Shown: positions 44,867 through 54,885 of the stretch, one piece after another
How positions within the stretch are numbered: position 1 is the stretch's first letter
Layout of the letters: every line of letters begins with the position of its first letter
Assembly: GCA_964521865.1 (NCBI GenBank)
Contig: CAZFTJ010000006.1
Location: forward strand, 124,001-188,000
DNA from: CAYSRJ01 sp964521865
GTDB taxonomy: Bacteria > Spirochaetota > B62-G9 > DRHN01
Direction: 5' to 3'
Length of the DNA: 64,000 bases
Made by a program: the position numbers and the translations under genes
The notes under the pieces: generated by a model
Told to the model about the DNA's origin: nothing
Database searches by the model: none
What the model saw: only the letters and a program-made list of their open reading frames with translations

Positions 44867-46216
44867 ATGGCTAAAACTTATAATGAATACATGGAAATTT
44901 ATAGGAAAAATGTTTTTACTGGTTTTATGTCAAAGCCTGAAAAAGTATCGGTAGCGGTAAAAGGGGAAAATGATACCTTGTTTACATTAGATGAAAATGG
45001 GGAATCAACATATGTTGATGCGAATTCTGGATGTTTCGGACCACTTGCTGTAGGTTATGACAATCCATATGTTGTAAATGCAATATGTAAACAGGCAGCT
45101 AAATTAATACATAATATGAGCCCAACTACTATTGCAGATACACTTATAGAATTCTCACAAAAAATAGCGTCGGTGGCTCCGGAAGGCTTTAATAATTCAT
45201 TTTTGGTTACATCTGGTGCGCTTGCTGTTGAAGCTGCTATGTTTATTTCCTGGCAAGCGAAAGGTAAAAGGGGAGCCATTGCATTAACGGGAGCTTTTCA
45301 TGGTTGGACAGTTGGGGCTCGTAGCATAACAAGTTTTGCCCCTTTTAAATATGGATTCAATAACATACCTGGTGTTGCTTTTTTACCTCGGCCATATTGT
45401 TATCGCTGTCCTTATAAATTAAAATACCCGGAGTGTGGTTTGCATTGTGCCTTTGCTCTAGAGGATGTTATTAAATATGGGGGCGGTTATGACGCTCCCT
45501 TTGTTATAATGGAGCCAATTCAGGGATTTGGTGGACATATTAGTCCTCCGTCTAAAGAATATTTTAAAATCATAAGTGAAATATGTCGTGCCCATGATAT
45601 GTTTTTAATCATTGATGAAGTCCAAACTGGAATAGCTAAGACAGGAGAAATGTTTGCTACCCATCTCTACGATATACCTGCTGATATTATTACTCTTGGA
45701 AAGGCTCTTGGTGGAGGAATATCTATTGGGGCTGTATTACTAAATGATAGGGTTATCGAACAGCTCAAGAAAAATTATGTAGGTGGTTCAAAACAAACTG
45801 ATAAAATATTTTACGGTACTCATACAATGGATCCTATCATAGCTGCTGCCGCCATTGCCGTTTTGGAATATGTAGAACAAAATGGTTTAGCAGAACGTGC
45901 GAAAAAACTCGGTGAATATTTGACTACACATCTCTTGGAAATTCAGAATAAAAGTAAAATAATTGGCGATGTTAGAGGGCCTGGTTTATATGTAGGTGTT
46001 GAATTTGTAAAGGATAAAGAGACAAAAGAATCATATACGGATGGGATGCAAAAATTTCTAGAATATGCTCGAAATCATGGTGTCACCTTTCAGGCAGGGG
46101 GTGAAAATTTTTCTGTGTTAAAAATAAAACCACCATTAACTATAAAAGAAAAAAACTTAGATAAAATTATAGAAGTAATTAATGATGGTGTTAAAGAAAT
46201 TGAGAAATGTATATAA
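44867..46216 (+). CDS. Class III aminotransferase with Cys cluster
   Basis: A 449-residue PLP enzyme behind GGAGAGGAG. Marks are TSGALAVEAAMFISWQ, FHGWTVGARS, cofactor Asp250 in LIIDEVQTGIAKTG, and Lys279 in LGKALGGGISIG. The cluster C178-YR-C181...C190...C194 (CYRCPYKLKYPECGLHC) matches that of the 4165 enzyme. Family functions include transamination of omega-amino acids, beta-alanine, GABA and amines. With an oxidoreductase and a sugar-type importer in the same operon, the substrate could be an amino sugar derivative or amino acid. Not assigned. Confidence 0.88.
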   Translation: MAKTYNEYMEIYRKNVFTGFMSKPEKVSVAVKGENDTLFTLDENGESTYVDANSGCFGPLAVGYDNPYVVNAICKQAAKLIHNMSPTTIADTLIEFSQKIASVAPEGFNNSFLVTSGALAVEAAMFISWQAKGKRGAIALTGAFHGWTVGARSITSFAPFKYGFNNIPGVAFLPRPYCYRCPYKLKYPECGLHCAFALEDVIKYGGGYDAPFVIMEPIQGFGGHISPPSKEYFKIISEICRAHDMFLIIDEVQTGIAKTGEMFATHLYDIPADIITLGKALGGGISIGAVLLNDRVIEQLKKNYVGGSKQTDKIFYGTHTMDPIIAAAAIAVLEYVEQNGLAERAKKLGEYLTTHLLEIQNKSKIIGDVRGPGLYVGVEFVKDKETKESYTDGMQKFLEYARNHGVTFQAGGENFSVLKIKPPLTIKEKNLDKIIEVINDGVKEIEKCI

Positions 46217-46322
46217 GTGCTTAGATTAGCAATGTTCATCTTATCAATTAAGTTTTAAGAATAAGATCAATACAAAAGACAAGGAAAGGTGGATGCATAT
46301 ATTATAACAAGGGGAGCATGAC

Positions 46323-47444
46323 ATGGTGCGGATAGGTATTATAGGTGCGGGTAAAGTAGTTCAGAATGCGCATCTTCCGGGTTTTTCACCTCGTGGAAGT
46401 AAATTAAGTCAACCGGAAATTGGCTGGTATAATTTCGGTGGCTGTAATAATGGTAAAGTAATTTCGTTATGTGACAAAAATATTAACCGGGCAAAAACAT
46501 TAGCAGAAAAATATGATATACCGCATGTTTATGAAGATTGGGGCAAAGTAGTAAATAATAAAGAAATTGATGCTGTGTGTGTTGCTACTCCAAATTATTT
46601 ACATCATGAAATAGCTATCGCTGCTGCTGAGGCTGGTAAGCATATTTTGGTTGAAAAACCTATTGCTTGTAGCCTAGAAGATGCTGATGAAATGATTCAA
46701 ACAGCTTCTAATAATAATGTAATTTTTATGATACAACAAACGTTTCGGTTTTTGCCTGCTGTAAATATAGGTTATAGAATAGTTAATAATGGAATACTGG
46801 GGAAGGTTTTCTCTATTAAAGGTAGTTTTTGTACTCCTGGACCAGATATGTGGGCTCCTGGAAGCAAGTGGTTTTTTTCTCCGCAACAAGCAGGGTTTGG
46901 CGCATTACTTGATGTCGGAATTCATGCAGTTGATTTGGTACGATATTTTTCTGGAAAAAATATCCGTGAAATTACGGCCATGGGTGGTAGTTGTCTAAAA
47001 GATATAGATTTAGATGATAATGCAATATGCATGTGTAAATTTGAAGATGATACCTTTGGTATTATAGAAGCAAGTTGGACAAGTGTGTTAGATGTTACGA
47101 TAGTTGTAAGAGCTGAAAAAGGTACGCTTAAAATTAATATTGGTGATAAAAAACCAGTGAATGTGGAATTCTCTACGGGAAGTTTTAAGGAAAGGCCTGA
47201 ATTAAAATCTGGTATTGAAGAAATTGCTGGTATACAGGGCGTTTTTGAAAGAGGAAAATTTTTCCCAAATATACCATCTGAAACCAAATACCATGGCCCG
47301 TTTCAATACTTTATTAATTGTATTTTAAACAAAGAAAAACCCTTTATTTCTGGTGAGGAGGGACGTGCAGATTTAGAAATTCTTTTAGCAGGTTATGAAG
47401 CAATGAAAGGGAGATGCTTTGTTTCATTACCGCTAAGCCTTTAA
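46323..47444 (+). CDS. Gfo/Idh/MocA-family oxidoreductase
   Basis: A 373-residue NAD(P)-dependent oxidoreductase: Rossmann GIIGAGKVVQNAHLPG, the Glu111-Lys112-Pro113 motif (LVEKPIACSLEDA), and the catalytic-region His of LLDVGIHAVDLVRYF. Members oxidise sugars, inositols or sugar-like rings. The site AAGGGGAGC precedes ATG 46323. It sits between the aminotransferase and the binding protein of the same cluster and probably oxidises the imported polyol or sugar. Confidence 0.9.
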   Translation: MVRIGIIGAGKVVQNAHLPGFSPRGSKLSQPEIGWYNFGGCNNGKVISLCDKNINRAKTLAEKYDIPHVYEDWGKVVNNKEIDAVCVATPNYLHHEIAIAAAEAGKHILVEKPIACSLEDADEMIQTASNNNVIFMIQQTFRFLPAVNIGYRIVNNGILGKVFSIKGSFCTPGPDMWAPGSKWFFSPQQAGFGALLDVGIHAVDLVRYFSGKNIREITAMGGSCLKDIDLDDNAICMCKFEDDTFGIIEASWTSVLDVTIVVRAEKGTLKINIGDKKPVNVEFSTGSFKERPELKSGIEEIAGIQGVFERGKFFPNIPSETKYHGPFQYFINCILNKEKPFISGEEGRADLEILLAGYEAMKGRCFVSLPLSL

Positions 47445-47455
47445 AAATTTTTACA

Positions 47456-47467
47456 AATAAAGGAGGG
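47456..47467 (+). promoter_or_regulatory. Strong Shine-Dalgarno-like site upstream of SBP
   Basis: AATAAAGGAGGG (47456-47467) is followed by ATG GAA ATA TGA (MEI), far from the real SBP start at 47547, which has its own GGGGGCAAAG. It resembles the unoccupied sites at 20391, 32871 and 59209. Confidence 0.45.
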
Positions 47468-47546
47468 TTGAGATGGAAATATGAGTATTCTAAATTATTT
47501 TTGTAGAACAGTTAATTAAATCTATTTATCTCAGGGGGCAAAGAAA

Positions 47547-48875
47547 ATGAGAAAGATGATGTTTAAACTGCTGACAATAGTGATATGCGTATTTGTTTCA
47601 GTGGGTTTGTTATTTGCCAGTAGTACAAAAGAAGAAAAGGCTAAAAAAGGAGCCGCTGAATCCGTTAAACTCTTATTTTGGAGTTTTGGGGTTTACGGAC
47701 TCTCCTATTTGGAGCAGAATAAAGAAAAAAGTGAATGGTACATAAATAAAGCTATTAAAAGATTCGAGGATGAAAACCTAAATATTCAAATTGAAATTGC
47801 TTTTCATGAGGGATATAAAGGTGTAGAAATGTTAACTGCTGCTGCAATGGCAAAACAAGGACCAGATGTAATTGCGCTATGGGGAGGCACATATACTTTA
47901 AACCTTAAAGATGGCTTGTTGCCTTTGAATGATTATTTTACTTCAAAAGAAATGGCAAATATTGAAGGGTGGGATACTCATGAAGCAGACGGTAAATATT
48001 ATGCCGTGCCAATAAGGACAATGGATACCTGTATATGGTATAACAAGTCACTGTTTAAAAAAGTAGGAGTAGTGGCTGAAAGAGATTATGATGGTACATA
48101 TGAATCACTTGTAAATATTTGTGAAAAGCTTAAAAAAGCTGGAATAACACCTATGGTAAATGGTGGTGCTGATGGGTGGGGAGTATCCTGGCTTGGATTT
48201 ACTATGTTGGCTGATGAAATTCCTACAACCATGCAAAAATTTATAGCAGATTTGGCCTCTGGTAAAAAGAATTTTAGTACAACAGATGAACTTAAGAAGG
48301 TTCTTAAAGCTCATCAAGACCTTGTAACCAAAGGATTTTATAATCAAGATCTTACAACAATTAATAGACAGGAAGGAGTAACTTTATTCGCTCAAGGTAA
48401 GGGCGCAATGCTGCCCAGCATATCCTTCGATGTATTTGGTGCAAGAGCTGGTATAGGTGACGATTTAGGCGTTATGAAAATGCCAGCTTTAAGCTCAGAC
48501 AGTCCTAATTTTGGAGCTGCTGTCGGAGGACATGGAGTGGATTCCCTTGCTGTTGCAAATTATTCGAAACATCCAGCAGAAGCAGTAAAGTTTATAAAAT
48601 TCTTAAAGTCCTATAAAGAGGAAAGAAAATTTGTAAAAGAAACTGGAGAATTGCCCAATGTAAAAGGGAAATACGATGATGTTTTAGCAGATCCACTCTT
48701 AGTTAAAATTCTTAAATTTAGTCCCGTGGCCCCATTTCCTGATAATTTAATGCCAATGAGTATTGTAGATGCCTGGTTTAAATTTTTACCCGTTTTGTTA
48801 TCAGGTCAGATGACGGTCGATGAATTTTTAAAAGAAATGGATAAGACACGTGATGAAGTGCTCTCTTCTCAATAA
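47547..48875 (+). CDS. Extracellular solute-binding protein family 1 (CUT1)
   Basis: The 442-residue protein has a signal peptide (MRKMMFKLLTIVICVFVSVG, cleavage near LFA/SS) and the linker SSTKEEKAKKGAAE. The mature domain shows INKAIKRFEDENLNIQIEIA, GPDVIALWGGTYTLN and DGKYYAVPIRTMDTCIWYNK, as in family 1 sugar-binding proteins. It should feed the permeases at 50909 and 51827. Unlike the other SBP genes, no hairpin follows it. A third MttB gene comes next. Confidence 0.87.
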   Translation: MRKMMFKLLTIVICVFVSVGLLFASSTKEEKAKKGAAESVKLLFWSFGVYGLSYLEQNKEKSEWYINKAIKRFEDENLNIQIEIAFHEGYKGVEMLTAAAMAKQGPDVIALWGGTYTLNLKDGLLPLNDYFTSKEMANIEGWDTHEADGKYYAVPIRTMDTCIWYNKSLFKKVGVVAERDYDGTYESLVNICEKLKKAGITPMVNGGADGWGVSWLGFTMLADEIPTTMQKFIADLASGKKNFSTTDELKKVLKAHQDLVTKGFYNQDLTTINRQEGVTLFAQGKGAMLPSISFDVFGARAGIGDDLGVMKMPALSSDSPNFGAAVGGHGVDSLAVANYSKHPAEAVKFIKFLKSYKEERKFVKETGELPNVKGKYDDVLADPLLVKILKFSPVAPFPDNLMPMSIVDAWFKFLPVLLSGQMTVDEFLKEMDKTRDEVLSSQ

Positions 48876-49312
48876 GTATAATATTATTGAGAATGTAACT
48901 TTTTATAGTTAATGGACAAGAATCGGGTATAAATTGAAATACAATCATGGTTACAAGCGGGGTACGCCATCTAGTCAACCGGGTATCAACAAGTAACTTT
49001 ACAGGAAGTTACTGAAAAGGCAAAAGAAAACGGCAAGGTGCTCGCACAAAAAGTTATGAATAAATCTTTATTCAACAAGTGAGTACCTTGTTTTAAATAA
49101 TTCTTCTTAAAAATTTAAAAGCTATAATCTGGAGAAGATCAATATATTAAAAATGTTTTATTGTGATTATAGGTTTTAACTTTCCATATAGAATAATTTT
49201 TAAAAATCTCTTCAAAATAAATGACTTAATTAAATACGTTTGAATTGACTTACTAAATATAATAAGTGAAATAATTGTATGAATTACTTAAGCAATAATC
49301 TAGGGAATAGAT
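48876..49312. other. Intergenic region with an orphan C-terminal coding fragment
   Basis: At 48978-49082 an open frame reads GYQQVTLQEVTEKAKENGKV then LAQKVMNKSLFNK and a TGA. It looks like the tail of a lost protein of unknown family. The rest is AT-rich DNA that could hold the MttB promoter. Confidence 0.35.
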
Positions 49313-50776
49313 ATGTATTCTATTGGAAGAATTAACATACTTGAAGAACGTGATATAAAAAAGTTGAATTCCGCAATATTCGATGTACTTGAAAATATTG
49401 GTATTAAAGTCGAAAATGAGATCCTTCTTAAAATTTTAAGTCAAAAAGGACTGAATGTAAAAAAAGAAGAAAGAATAGTTAAATTCCGCCCTAATGACAT
49501 TATAGATATTATTGAATATCAGAAAAAAAGAACAATAAAAGAAAAATTATCTGATAATAACTACGCTACACAAGTAGCTGCATTAATTGCTCCATTTTAT
49601 TATGATTTTGATAAAAAAGAAAAACGTTATGCTACAAAAGTGGATTTAATTAATATGATCCGTTTTTCTGATGCAAGAGGGGACAAGGTTTCCTTACCCC
49701 TTACCGTTAAAGATTTCGACCCAATGATTGAGCCAATAGAGTCTCTTGCCTTACTTGTTAAATATGCTCATTTTCCAGCTTCAGCCTACGCTCCCTATAC
49801 AAAATCAACAGCCTGTATAACAACTTTTGCTTCATCAGCTTTGCAAATCAAGTATATTGCAAAGATTAATGAATTAATTTATGGCAAACCTGTTCCCCCA
49901 AGAGGACCAGATTTTATGACCTCTCCTTTAACAATGGGAAATCTTACAGCTGAATATTTACTTGAGGTAAGAAAGTATGAGGTGCCATTTTATTGTATAG
50001 GAGTTCAACCTATAAGTGGAATGGACGCACCTTTAAGTATATCTGGTTCAATAGTTATCGGAGCTTGCGAGATCCTGGGGGCTTGGATTATTACTAATGC
50101 ACTTGTTCCTGAGCCAAATTTAACAGGGGCTATTTGTAGTGGAATAACTGATACACGTAAAGCAATAATTTCGTTTAATGCACCAGAGGCAATTTTACAA
50201 AATGTGGGGGTTGTGGAACTTTTCGACAAAATGTATGGAGGCCATGTAGGTATAGCTGCAGGAAATGATTACATCGATGCAAAAATTCCTGGATTTGAAG
50301 CCCTCTATGAACGTGTTTATCGAGCATTAGCTATAGCAGCTTTTACAGGAAGAAGTTTCTTTGTTGGGGGATCTGGAGCTTTAGATCAAGGGAGGATTTT
50401 CTCTCCTGTACAGTTTTTGTTGGATGAAGAGATAGGTAATGGGTTCTGGCAGTTTACTCAAGGGATTCCCTTAGATGAAGAAAGTATAAGATTGGAAACG
50501 TTACAAGAAATTGTTTTCTCAGGAAAATCTTTTATGGAAACTGATCACACCTTACGTAATTGCCGTAAAGCATTTTGGTTACCAGAATTACTAGACAGAA
50601 ATGTGTGGGTAGATTTAAAAACAGAGCTAGGCAGAGAGGACAATATATTAGAAAAGGCAAACAAAAAATTTAAAATGACTATTAATAAATATGAGCAACC
50701 GGAATATGATCCTTCTTTAATAAAGGAAGTCAATCAAATTCTAGAAGAAGCAAGATCTAATTTGGTGAAAAACTAA
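49313..50776 (+). CDS. MttB-superfamily methyltransferase, divergent paralogue
   Basis: The 487-residue protein keeps the family frame: IFDVLENIGIKVENEILLKI, PFYCIGVQPISGMDAPLSIS, GSIVIGACEILGAWIITNAL and QFLLDEEIGNGFWQFTQG. No in-frame amber codon is present. It is less like the other two MttB proteins and has no corrinoid gene beside it, so it must use a corrinoid partner from elsewhere or have a changed role. It lies between the SBP and permease genes of one transporter. Confidence 0.85.
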   Translation: MYSIGRINILEERDIKKLNSAIFDVLENIGIKVENEILLKILSQKGLNVKKEERIVKFRPNDIIDIIEYQKKRTIKEKLSDNNYATQVAALIAPFYYDFDKKEKRYATKVDLINMIRFSDARGDKVSLPLTVKDFDPMIEPIESLALLVKYAHFPASAYAPYTKSTACITTFASSALQIKYIAKINELIYGKPVPPRGPDFMTSPLTMGNLTAEYLLEVRKYEVPFYCIGVQPISGMDAPLSISGSIVIGACEILGAWIITNALVPEPNLTGAICSGITDTRKAIISFNAPEAILQNVGVVELFDKMYGGHVGIAAGNDYIDAKIPGFEALYERVYRALAIAAFTGRSFFVGGSGALDQGRIFSPVQFLLDEEIGNGFWQFTQGIPLDEESIRLETLQEIVFSGKSFMETDHTLRNCRKAFWLPELLDRNVWVDLKTELGREDNILEKANKKFKMTINKYEQPEYDPSLIKEVNQILEEARSNLVKN

Positions 50777-50908
50777 AGATACAAAATTTAGGAGTCTGAT
50801 AATTTAATTAAAAGGTTATTCTTTAAAGCACCAAGACTTGGAGAAAAAATACTATAAATATTTTGTGACCTTTTAAGAGTAAAAAAAAACAAAGTTAAAA
50901 GGTTTTAA

Positions 50909-51823
50909 ATGAAGTTTGTAAATACATTTAGATTAAAGAAGAGACAGGATTTGGGGAAATCAGATTCTTTTAATGCAATGATTTCAATCTTACCTATAGC
51001 GCTATTAACACTGTCTCTAATGTTATATCCACTTATTAACATTTTTATTCATGGATTCACAAAATGGAATATTACAGGTACAACATTTATTGGATTGAAT
51101 AATTATAAGAATTTAATACATTCCAAATATTTCTTTGTATTATTAAAAAATAATTTACTTTTATTTATAACAATACCTGTTCAGATTTTTATAGCCTTAC
51201 TTATCGCCTATTTATTATTCGAAGAACCCTGGGGTTGGAAATTCTTTCGAGCATTATTTTATCTCCCTGCAGTATTATCATCTGTTGTAATCGGGTTTCT
51301 ATTCAGAACATCATTTTCTCTAAATGGACCTATTAATGAAATGTTCCGGCTTTTACATTTGAATTTTTTAGTTGTAAACTGGTTAAATCGTGGAGTAACG
51401 GCATTTTCACTAGTCATCTTTGCTTTAATTTGGAGTCTATTTGGTATGCCGGTTTTAATTTTTTTATCAGGTATGGATTCATTAGACTACTCAATTATTG
51501 ACTCAGCAATGGTTGATGGGGCAAATTGGTGGCAAAGATTTTTTAAAATTATTATACCGATGATAATCGGACAAATAGAGTTTTACACAATAGTGTTATT
51601 AATAATATTTTTTACAGCAAGTTTTGGATTTATTTTTTCAATAACTTCTGGGGGACCTGGTTATTCTACAACAACTTTAGAATATATGGTATATCTTAAG
51701 GCTTTCAAAACAAATCTTCTGGGACAATCAGCTGCTTTAGCAAGTACGCTATTTGTAATTGTTTTGATATTTGTGATAGCTATTTTAAGTGTATTTAGAA
51801 AAATTGGAGGTTGGCAGGATTAA
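50909..51823 (+). CDS. CUT1 ABC transporter permease, MalF-like
   Basis: A 304-residue membrane protein with the EAA-type loop SIIDSAMVDGANWWQRFFKI and the TSGGPGYSTTTLEYMVYLKA stretch. A charged N-terminus (RLKKRQDLGKSDSF) is followed by six hydrophobic segments. It forms the channel with the 51827 protein, 3 bp downstream. Confidence 0.9.
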   Translation: MKFVNTFRLKKRQDLGKSDSFNAMISILPIALLTLSLMLYPLINIFIHGFTKWNITGTTFIGLNNYKNLIHSKYFFVLLKNNLLLFITIPVQIFIALLIAYLLFEEPWGWKFFRALFYLPAVLSSVVIGFLFRTSFSLNGPINEMFRLLHLNFLVVNWLNRGVTAFSLVIFALIWSLFGMPVLIFLSGMDSLDYSIIDSAMVDGANWWQRFFKIIIPMIIGQIEFYTIVLLIIFFTASFGFIFSITSGGPGYSTTTLEYMVYLKAFKTNLLGQSAALASTLFVIVLIFVIAILSVFRKIGGWQD

Positions 51824-51826
51824 AGA

Positions 51827-52660
51827 GTGGTCAAGACATCAGATGATTTAAGAAAAATTATAATATTTATTGTATTGTGTTTAATATCAATTACAATTCT
51901 ATATCCTTTTATATTTATGATTATGAACTCATTTAAATCACAGGGAGAATATTTTCTTGGGCCACTTCGACCTCCAAAAAAACTTTCTTTTCATAATTAT
52001 GTAGTGATGTATAAATCATATAAAATACTAAAATTATTTTTCAATTCATTAATTATTGTTACAGCAACCATATTTATAGAAATAATATTATCCTCCTTAG
52101 CAGCATATGCTTTTGCTAAAACAAAATTTACAGGAAAAAATATATTATTTGTGTTTTTTATTGCTTTAATGATAATTCCTTTTCAAGTTTTAATGTTGCC
52201 GTTATATATGCTATTTGCAAAATTGCACTTAATAAATACCAGAATTTCATTAATTATCATTTATACAGCAGTTGTGATACCTTTTGCTCTATATTATTTA
52301 ACCATATCTTTTAGAACAATTCCCAATGAAATTTTAGAGGCAGCAAAATTGGATGGGGCTTCATATTTTAAAATATATTTATTAATAATTTTACCAATTG
52401 GAAAATCTGCAATACTAACTCTTTTTATTCTTGATTATGTGTGGCTATGGAATGAGCTAGTATTATCAATAATTTTTCTTCAAAGTGATGAAATTAAAAC
52501 AATGACTGCAGGTGTTGCAACCATACTTGGAAGATATATGAATAATCAACCTTTATTACTTACAGGACTTTTACTTAGTGCGATACCAACAATAATCATA
52601 TATACTATTGCTTCTAGATTTCTTATTAAGGGCCTAACCTTAGGTGCAGTGAAAGGATAG
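51827..52660 (+). CDS. CUT1 ABC transporter permease, MalG-like
   Basis: Starts with GTG 51827 right after the upstream stop, so translation is probably coupled. The 277-residue protein has SLAAYAFAKTKFTGKN, the EAA loop NEILEAAKLDGASYFKIYLL, LWNELVLSIIFLQ and ends LTLGAVKG, as in MalG/UgpE-type permeases. Confidence 0.92.
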   Translation: MVKTSDDLRKIIIFIVLCLISITILYPFIFMIMNSFKSQGEYFLGPLRPPKKLSFHNYVVMYKSYKILKLFFNSLIIVTATIFIEIILSSLAAYAFAKTKFTGKNILFVFFIALMIIPFQVLMLPLYMLFAKLHLINTRISLIIIYTAVVIPFALYYLTISFRTIPNEILEAAKLDGASYFKIYLLIILPIGKSAILTLFILDYVWLWNELVLSIIFLQSDEIKTMTAGVATILGRYMNNQPLLLTGLLLSAIPTIIIYTIASRFLIKGLTLGAVKG

Positions 52661-52705
52661 GTAAAACACGAAATATCATTGTTTCACATTTAATAATGAA
52701 ATAAA

Positions 52706-54001
52706 ATGGGAAATTCTAAGAAAAAAATATCAAAAAAATGTGGACAGCCATGGGTAGGAATGCAGCTGCACTTTGGACAGCCTTTTAGTTTCGTAAATCC
52801 GAAAAAGAATGTTACTCCAGGGAATATTCAAAAAGCCTTTTCTAAAATAAAAGATGTTATCCATGTAGACGGTGTGCTTGTTGGGTTTAGTAACGACCCA
52901 TTTCTTTATGATTATACGGTAAAAAGTATTCACGAGCTAGGCGCAAAAGCATACCTTTGGTATGGAGTTTTAGCAGATGTAGGAGAAGATACACATGTTC
53001 CTCAAGAAGCCTACATGATTAATTATTTAGGGAGAAAAAATGCTCCTTGGGGTTATATTCAAAGCGAAAATTTTCAATTTATTTGTCCAAATCATTCATT
53101 TGTAAAAGAGGTATTAATACCAAGGTCAATCAACCTTGTAGAAAAACATGGGTTTGATGGGATTTTTTTGGATCGAATTCGTTTCCCGTCAATGGTTACC
53201 GGCCTTGAAAACCATTTTTGTTGTTTTTGCAAATCATGCCAACAAAAGGCATTTAATTATGGTTTTGATCTAATAAGGTTTCAAAACTATATCTCAAATA
53301 TTATACATAGAATAAAAAATATATCTGAACTCGACCTAAATTATGTTGGTAATGTGTTAGAAACAGGTTCAGCCTATGGTTTGTTTAATTTAGACAGTGA
53401 GCTTTCGAAATTTTATAAATTCCGCGAGGGCTGTATTATTTCAATAGTTAAAAATATTTACACTGAAATGCATTACCGCAATAAAGAAGTTGGCTTAGAT
53501 CTTTTTTCACCTTCCCTAAGTCCACTTGTCTCGCAGAATTATTCTCAATTATGCAAATATAGCGACTGGATAAAATCCATGTCATATTGCTATGCGAAGG
53601 GGCCAGCTAGTCTTCCTCTTGAAATCAGTTCAATAATTAAAATTTTTCAGCAAATAAATAAGGATTTAAAGTATGACACATTAGAAGTATTAATGGGCAA
53701 GTTAATTGGTATAAATAATTTTATTATTTCTCATAATGATGAAAAAATTAGTCCAATAACTGATATATTGAAACATGAGCTGTATAAAGCACGGACATTG
53801 TTTAATGTAAATATTCCAATATACCCGGGATTTGAAGCAGTAAATCTACCTGGTGTTTGTGATGTTGGCGAGAAAGAAATGGAACAATATTTGAGGGTTT
53901 TAATAGATGAAAATTTGGATGGATTTATTTTAAGTTGGACTTTACCTCTTATGGCGAAAGAAAATATAAAGGTCTTTGCTAATTATCTGAGTAAATTGTA
54001 A
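52706..54001 (+). CDS. Glycoside hydrolase-like TIM-barrel protein
   Basis: The 431-residue protein resembles the alpha/beta barrels annotated as hypothetical glycosyl hydrolases: HELGAKAYLWYGVLADVGED, EKHGFDGIFLDRIRFPSMV, and NKEVGLDLFSPSLSPLVSQ. Asp in FLDRIRFP lies where such families place an acid residue. A run CCFCKSC near residue 173 could bind metal. There is no signal peptide, so it should act inside the cell. It follows the permeases and may cleave an imported glycoside. Confidence 0.6.
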   Translation: MGNSKKKISKKCGQPWVGMQLHFGQPFSFVNPKKNVTPGNIQKAFSKIKDVIHVDGVLVGFSNDPFLYDYTVKSIHELGAKAYLWYGVLADVGEDTHVPQEAYMINYLGRKNAPWGYIQSENFQFICPNHSFVKEVLIPRSINLVEKHGFDGIFLDRIRFPSMVTGLENHFCCFCKSCQQKAFNYGFDLIRFQNYISNIIHRIKNISELDLNYVGNVLETGSAYGLFNLDSELSKFYKFREGCIISIVKNIYTEMHYRNKEVGLDLFSPSLSPLVSQNYSQLCKYSDWIKSMSYCYAKGPASLPLEISSIIKIFQQINKDLKYDTLEVLMGKLIGINNFIISHNDEKISPITDILKHELYKARTLFNVNIPIYPGFEAVNLPGVCDVGEKEMEQYLRVLIDENLDGFILSWTLPLMAKENIKVFANYLSKL

Positions 54002-54219
54002 AAAGTTAATTTGCATTTTTTGTCATATGCGCGTCCCATTTAAAAGTTGGAAAATCCTATCTTATCCGTATGGTGGTTGTGAGAAGATTACATAACCAAT
54101 AAAACATAACGGTATTTGTAAAGATAGTTGTTGCAGCTTCATATAATATACTCTATCTAGATTATGTCCATAGCAGTTCGTAATTTGTTTTTTAATTACC
54201 ATCATAAACTCCATGGCAT

Positions 54220-54873
54220 TCACGCTACTCGTTTCAGTTTTGCTCTACACAGTTCAATGGTCTCGGCACGTATATAGCTTCTGCTTGTGACCCAGTCCTC
54301 AGAGTACTCGATAAGATAGCTGGTCACAAGTCGTACATATGCCTCCTCGCTGGGGAAGATCCCCGCGACACGGGAGCGACGACGCATCTCTCTGTGCAGC
54401 CGTTCCTGCATGTTCGTCGAGGAGATCTTCTTTGAATCGAAATCCTCAAAGTTGTAAAACTGCAAAGAATCCTTGAGCCCTTGTCTCAAGGTCTCGATCG
54501 CTTCAGGATACTGTTCCTCGTACTCCTCGATGAACAGCTCGGCAAGCTTCAATGCCGATGCCCGGTCAGGCTGCACCTATATCTGCTTCAGTCGTGTAGC
54601 ACACTGCGCTTTATCCCGATGTCCTACATGATCCATGATGTTACGCATAAAATACACCTTGCAGCGTTGCCAGCTCGCTCCCAGAAAGCTTTTCTTTACC
54701 GCTGCCTGCAACCCCTTGTGCGCATCAGAGACCACAAGCCATACATCTTCCAGACCTCGCTCCTTCAGCCTCTTGAACAGTTGCGTATATGTCTCCTCAG
54801 ATTCACCATATACCGGCTCTACGGCCAGTATTTCCCGTATCCCTGAAGTATTTATGCCTGTGACATTAAACAA
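54220..54873 (-). pseudogene. IS256-family transposase, truncated and split by TAG
   Basis: The minus-strand frame runs from 54873 (GINTSGIREILAVEPVYGES, DVWLVVSDAHKGLQAAVKKS, WQRCKVYFMRNIMDHV) to a TAG at 54577-54579, then continues with VQPDRASALKLAELFIEEYE and SSTNMQERLHREMRRRSRVA to a TGA at 54220. This is the DDE region and C-terminus of a Mutator-type transposase. The N-terminal half is missing, replaced by a serine recombinase fragment. Confidence 0.82.
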
Positions 54874-54885
54874 CAGAATTGTACT

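Noticed and set aside
22321..50776. Pyrrolysine-containing MttB
   Set aside because: All three MttB genes are full length with no in-frame TAG, and no pyl genes are present.
54577..54579. Amber codon in transposase as pyrrolysine site
   Set aside because: The gene is a truncated IS256 relic, so the TAG is a plain nonsense mutation.
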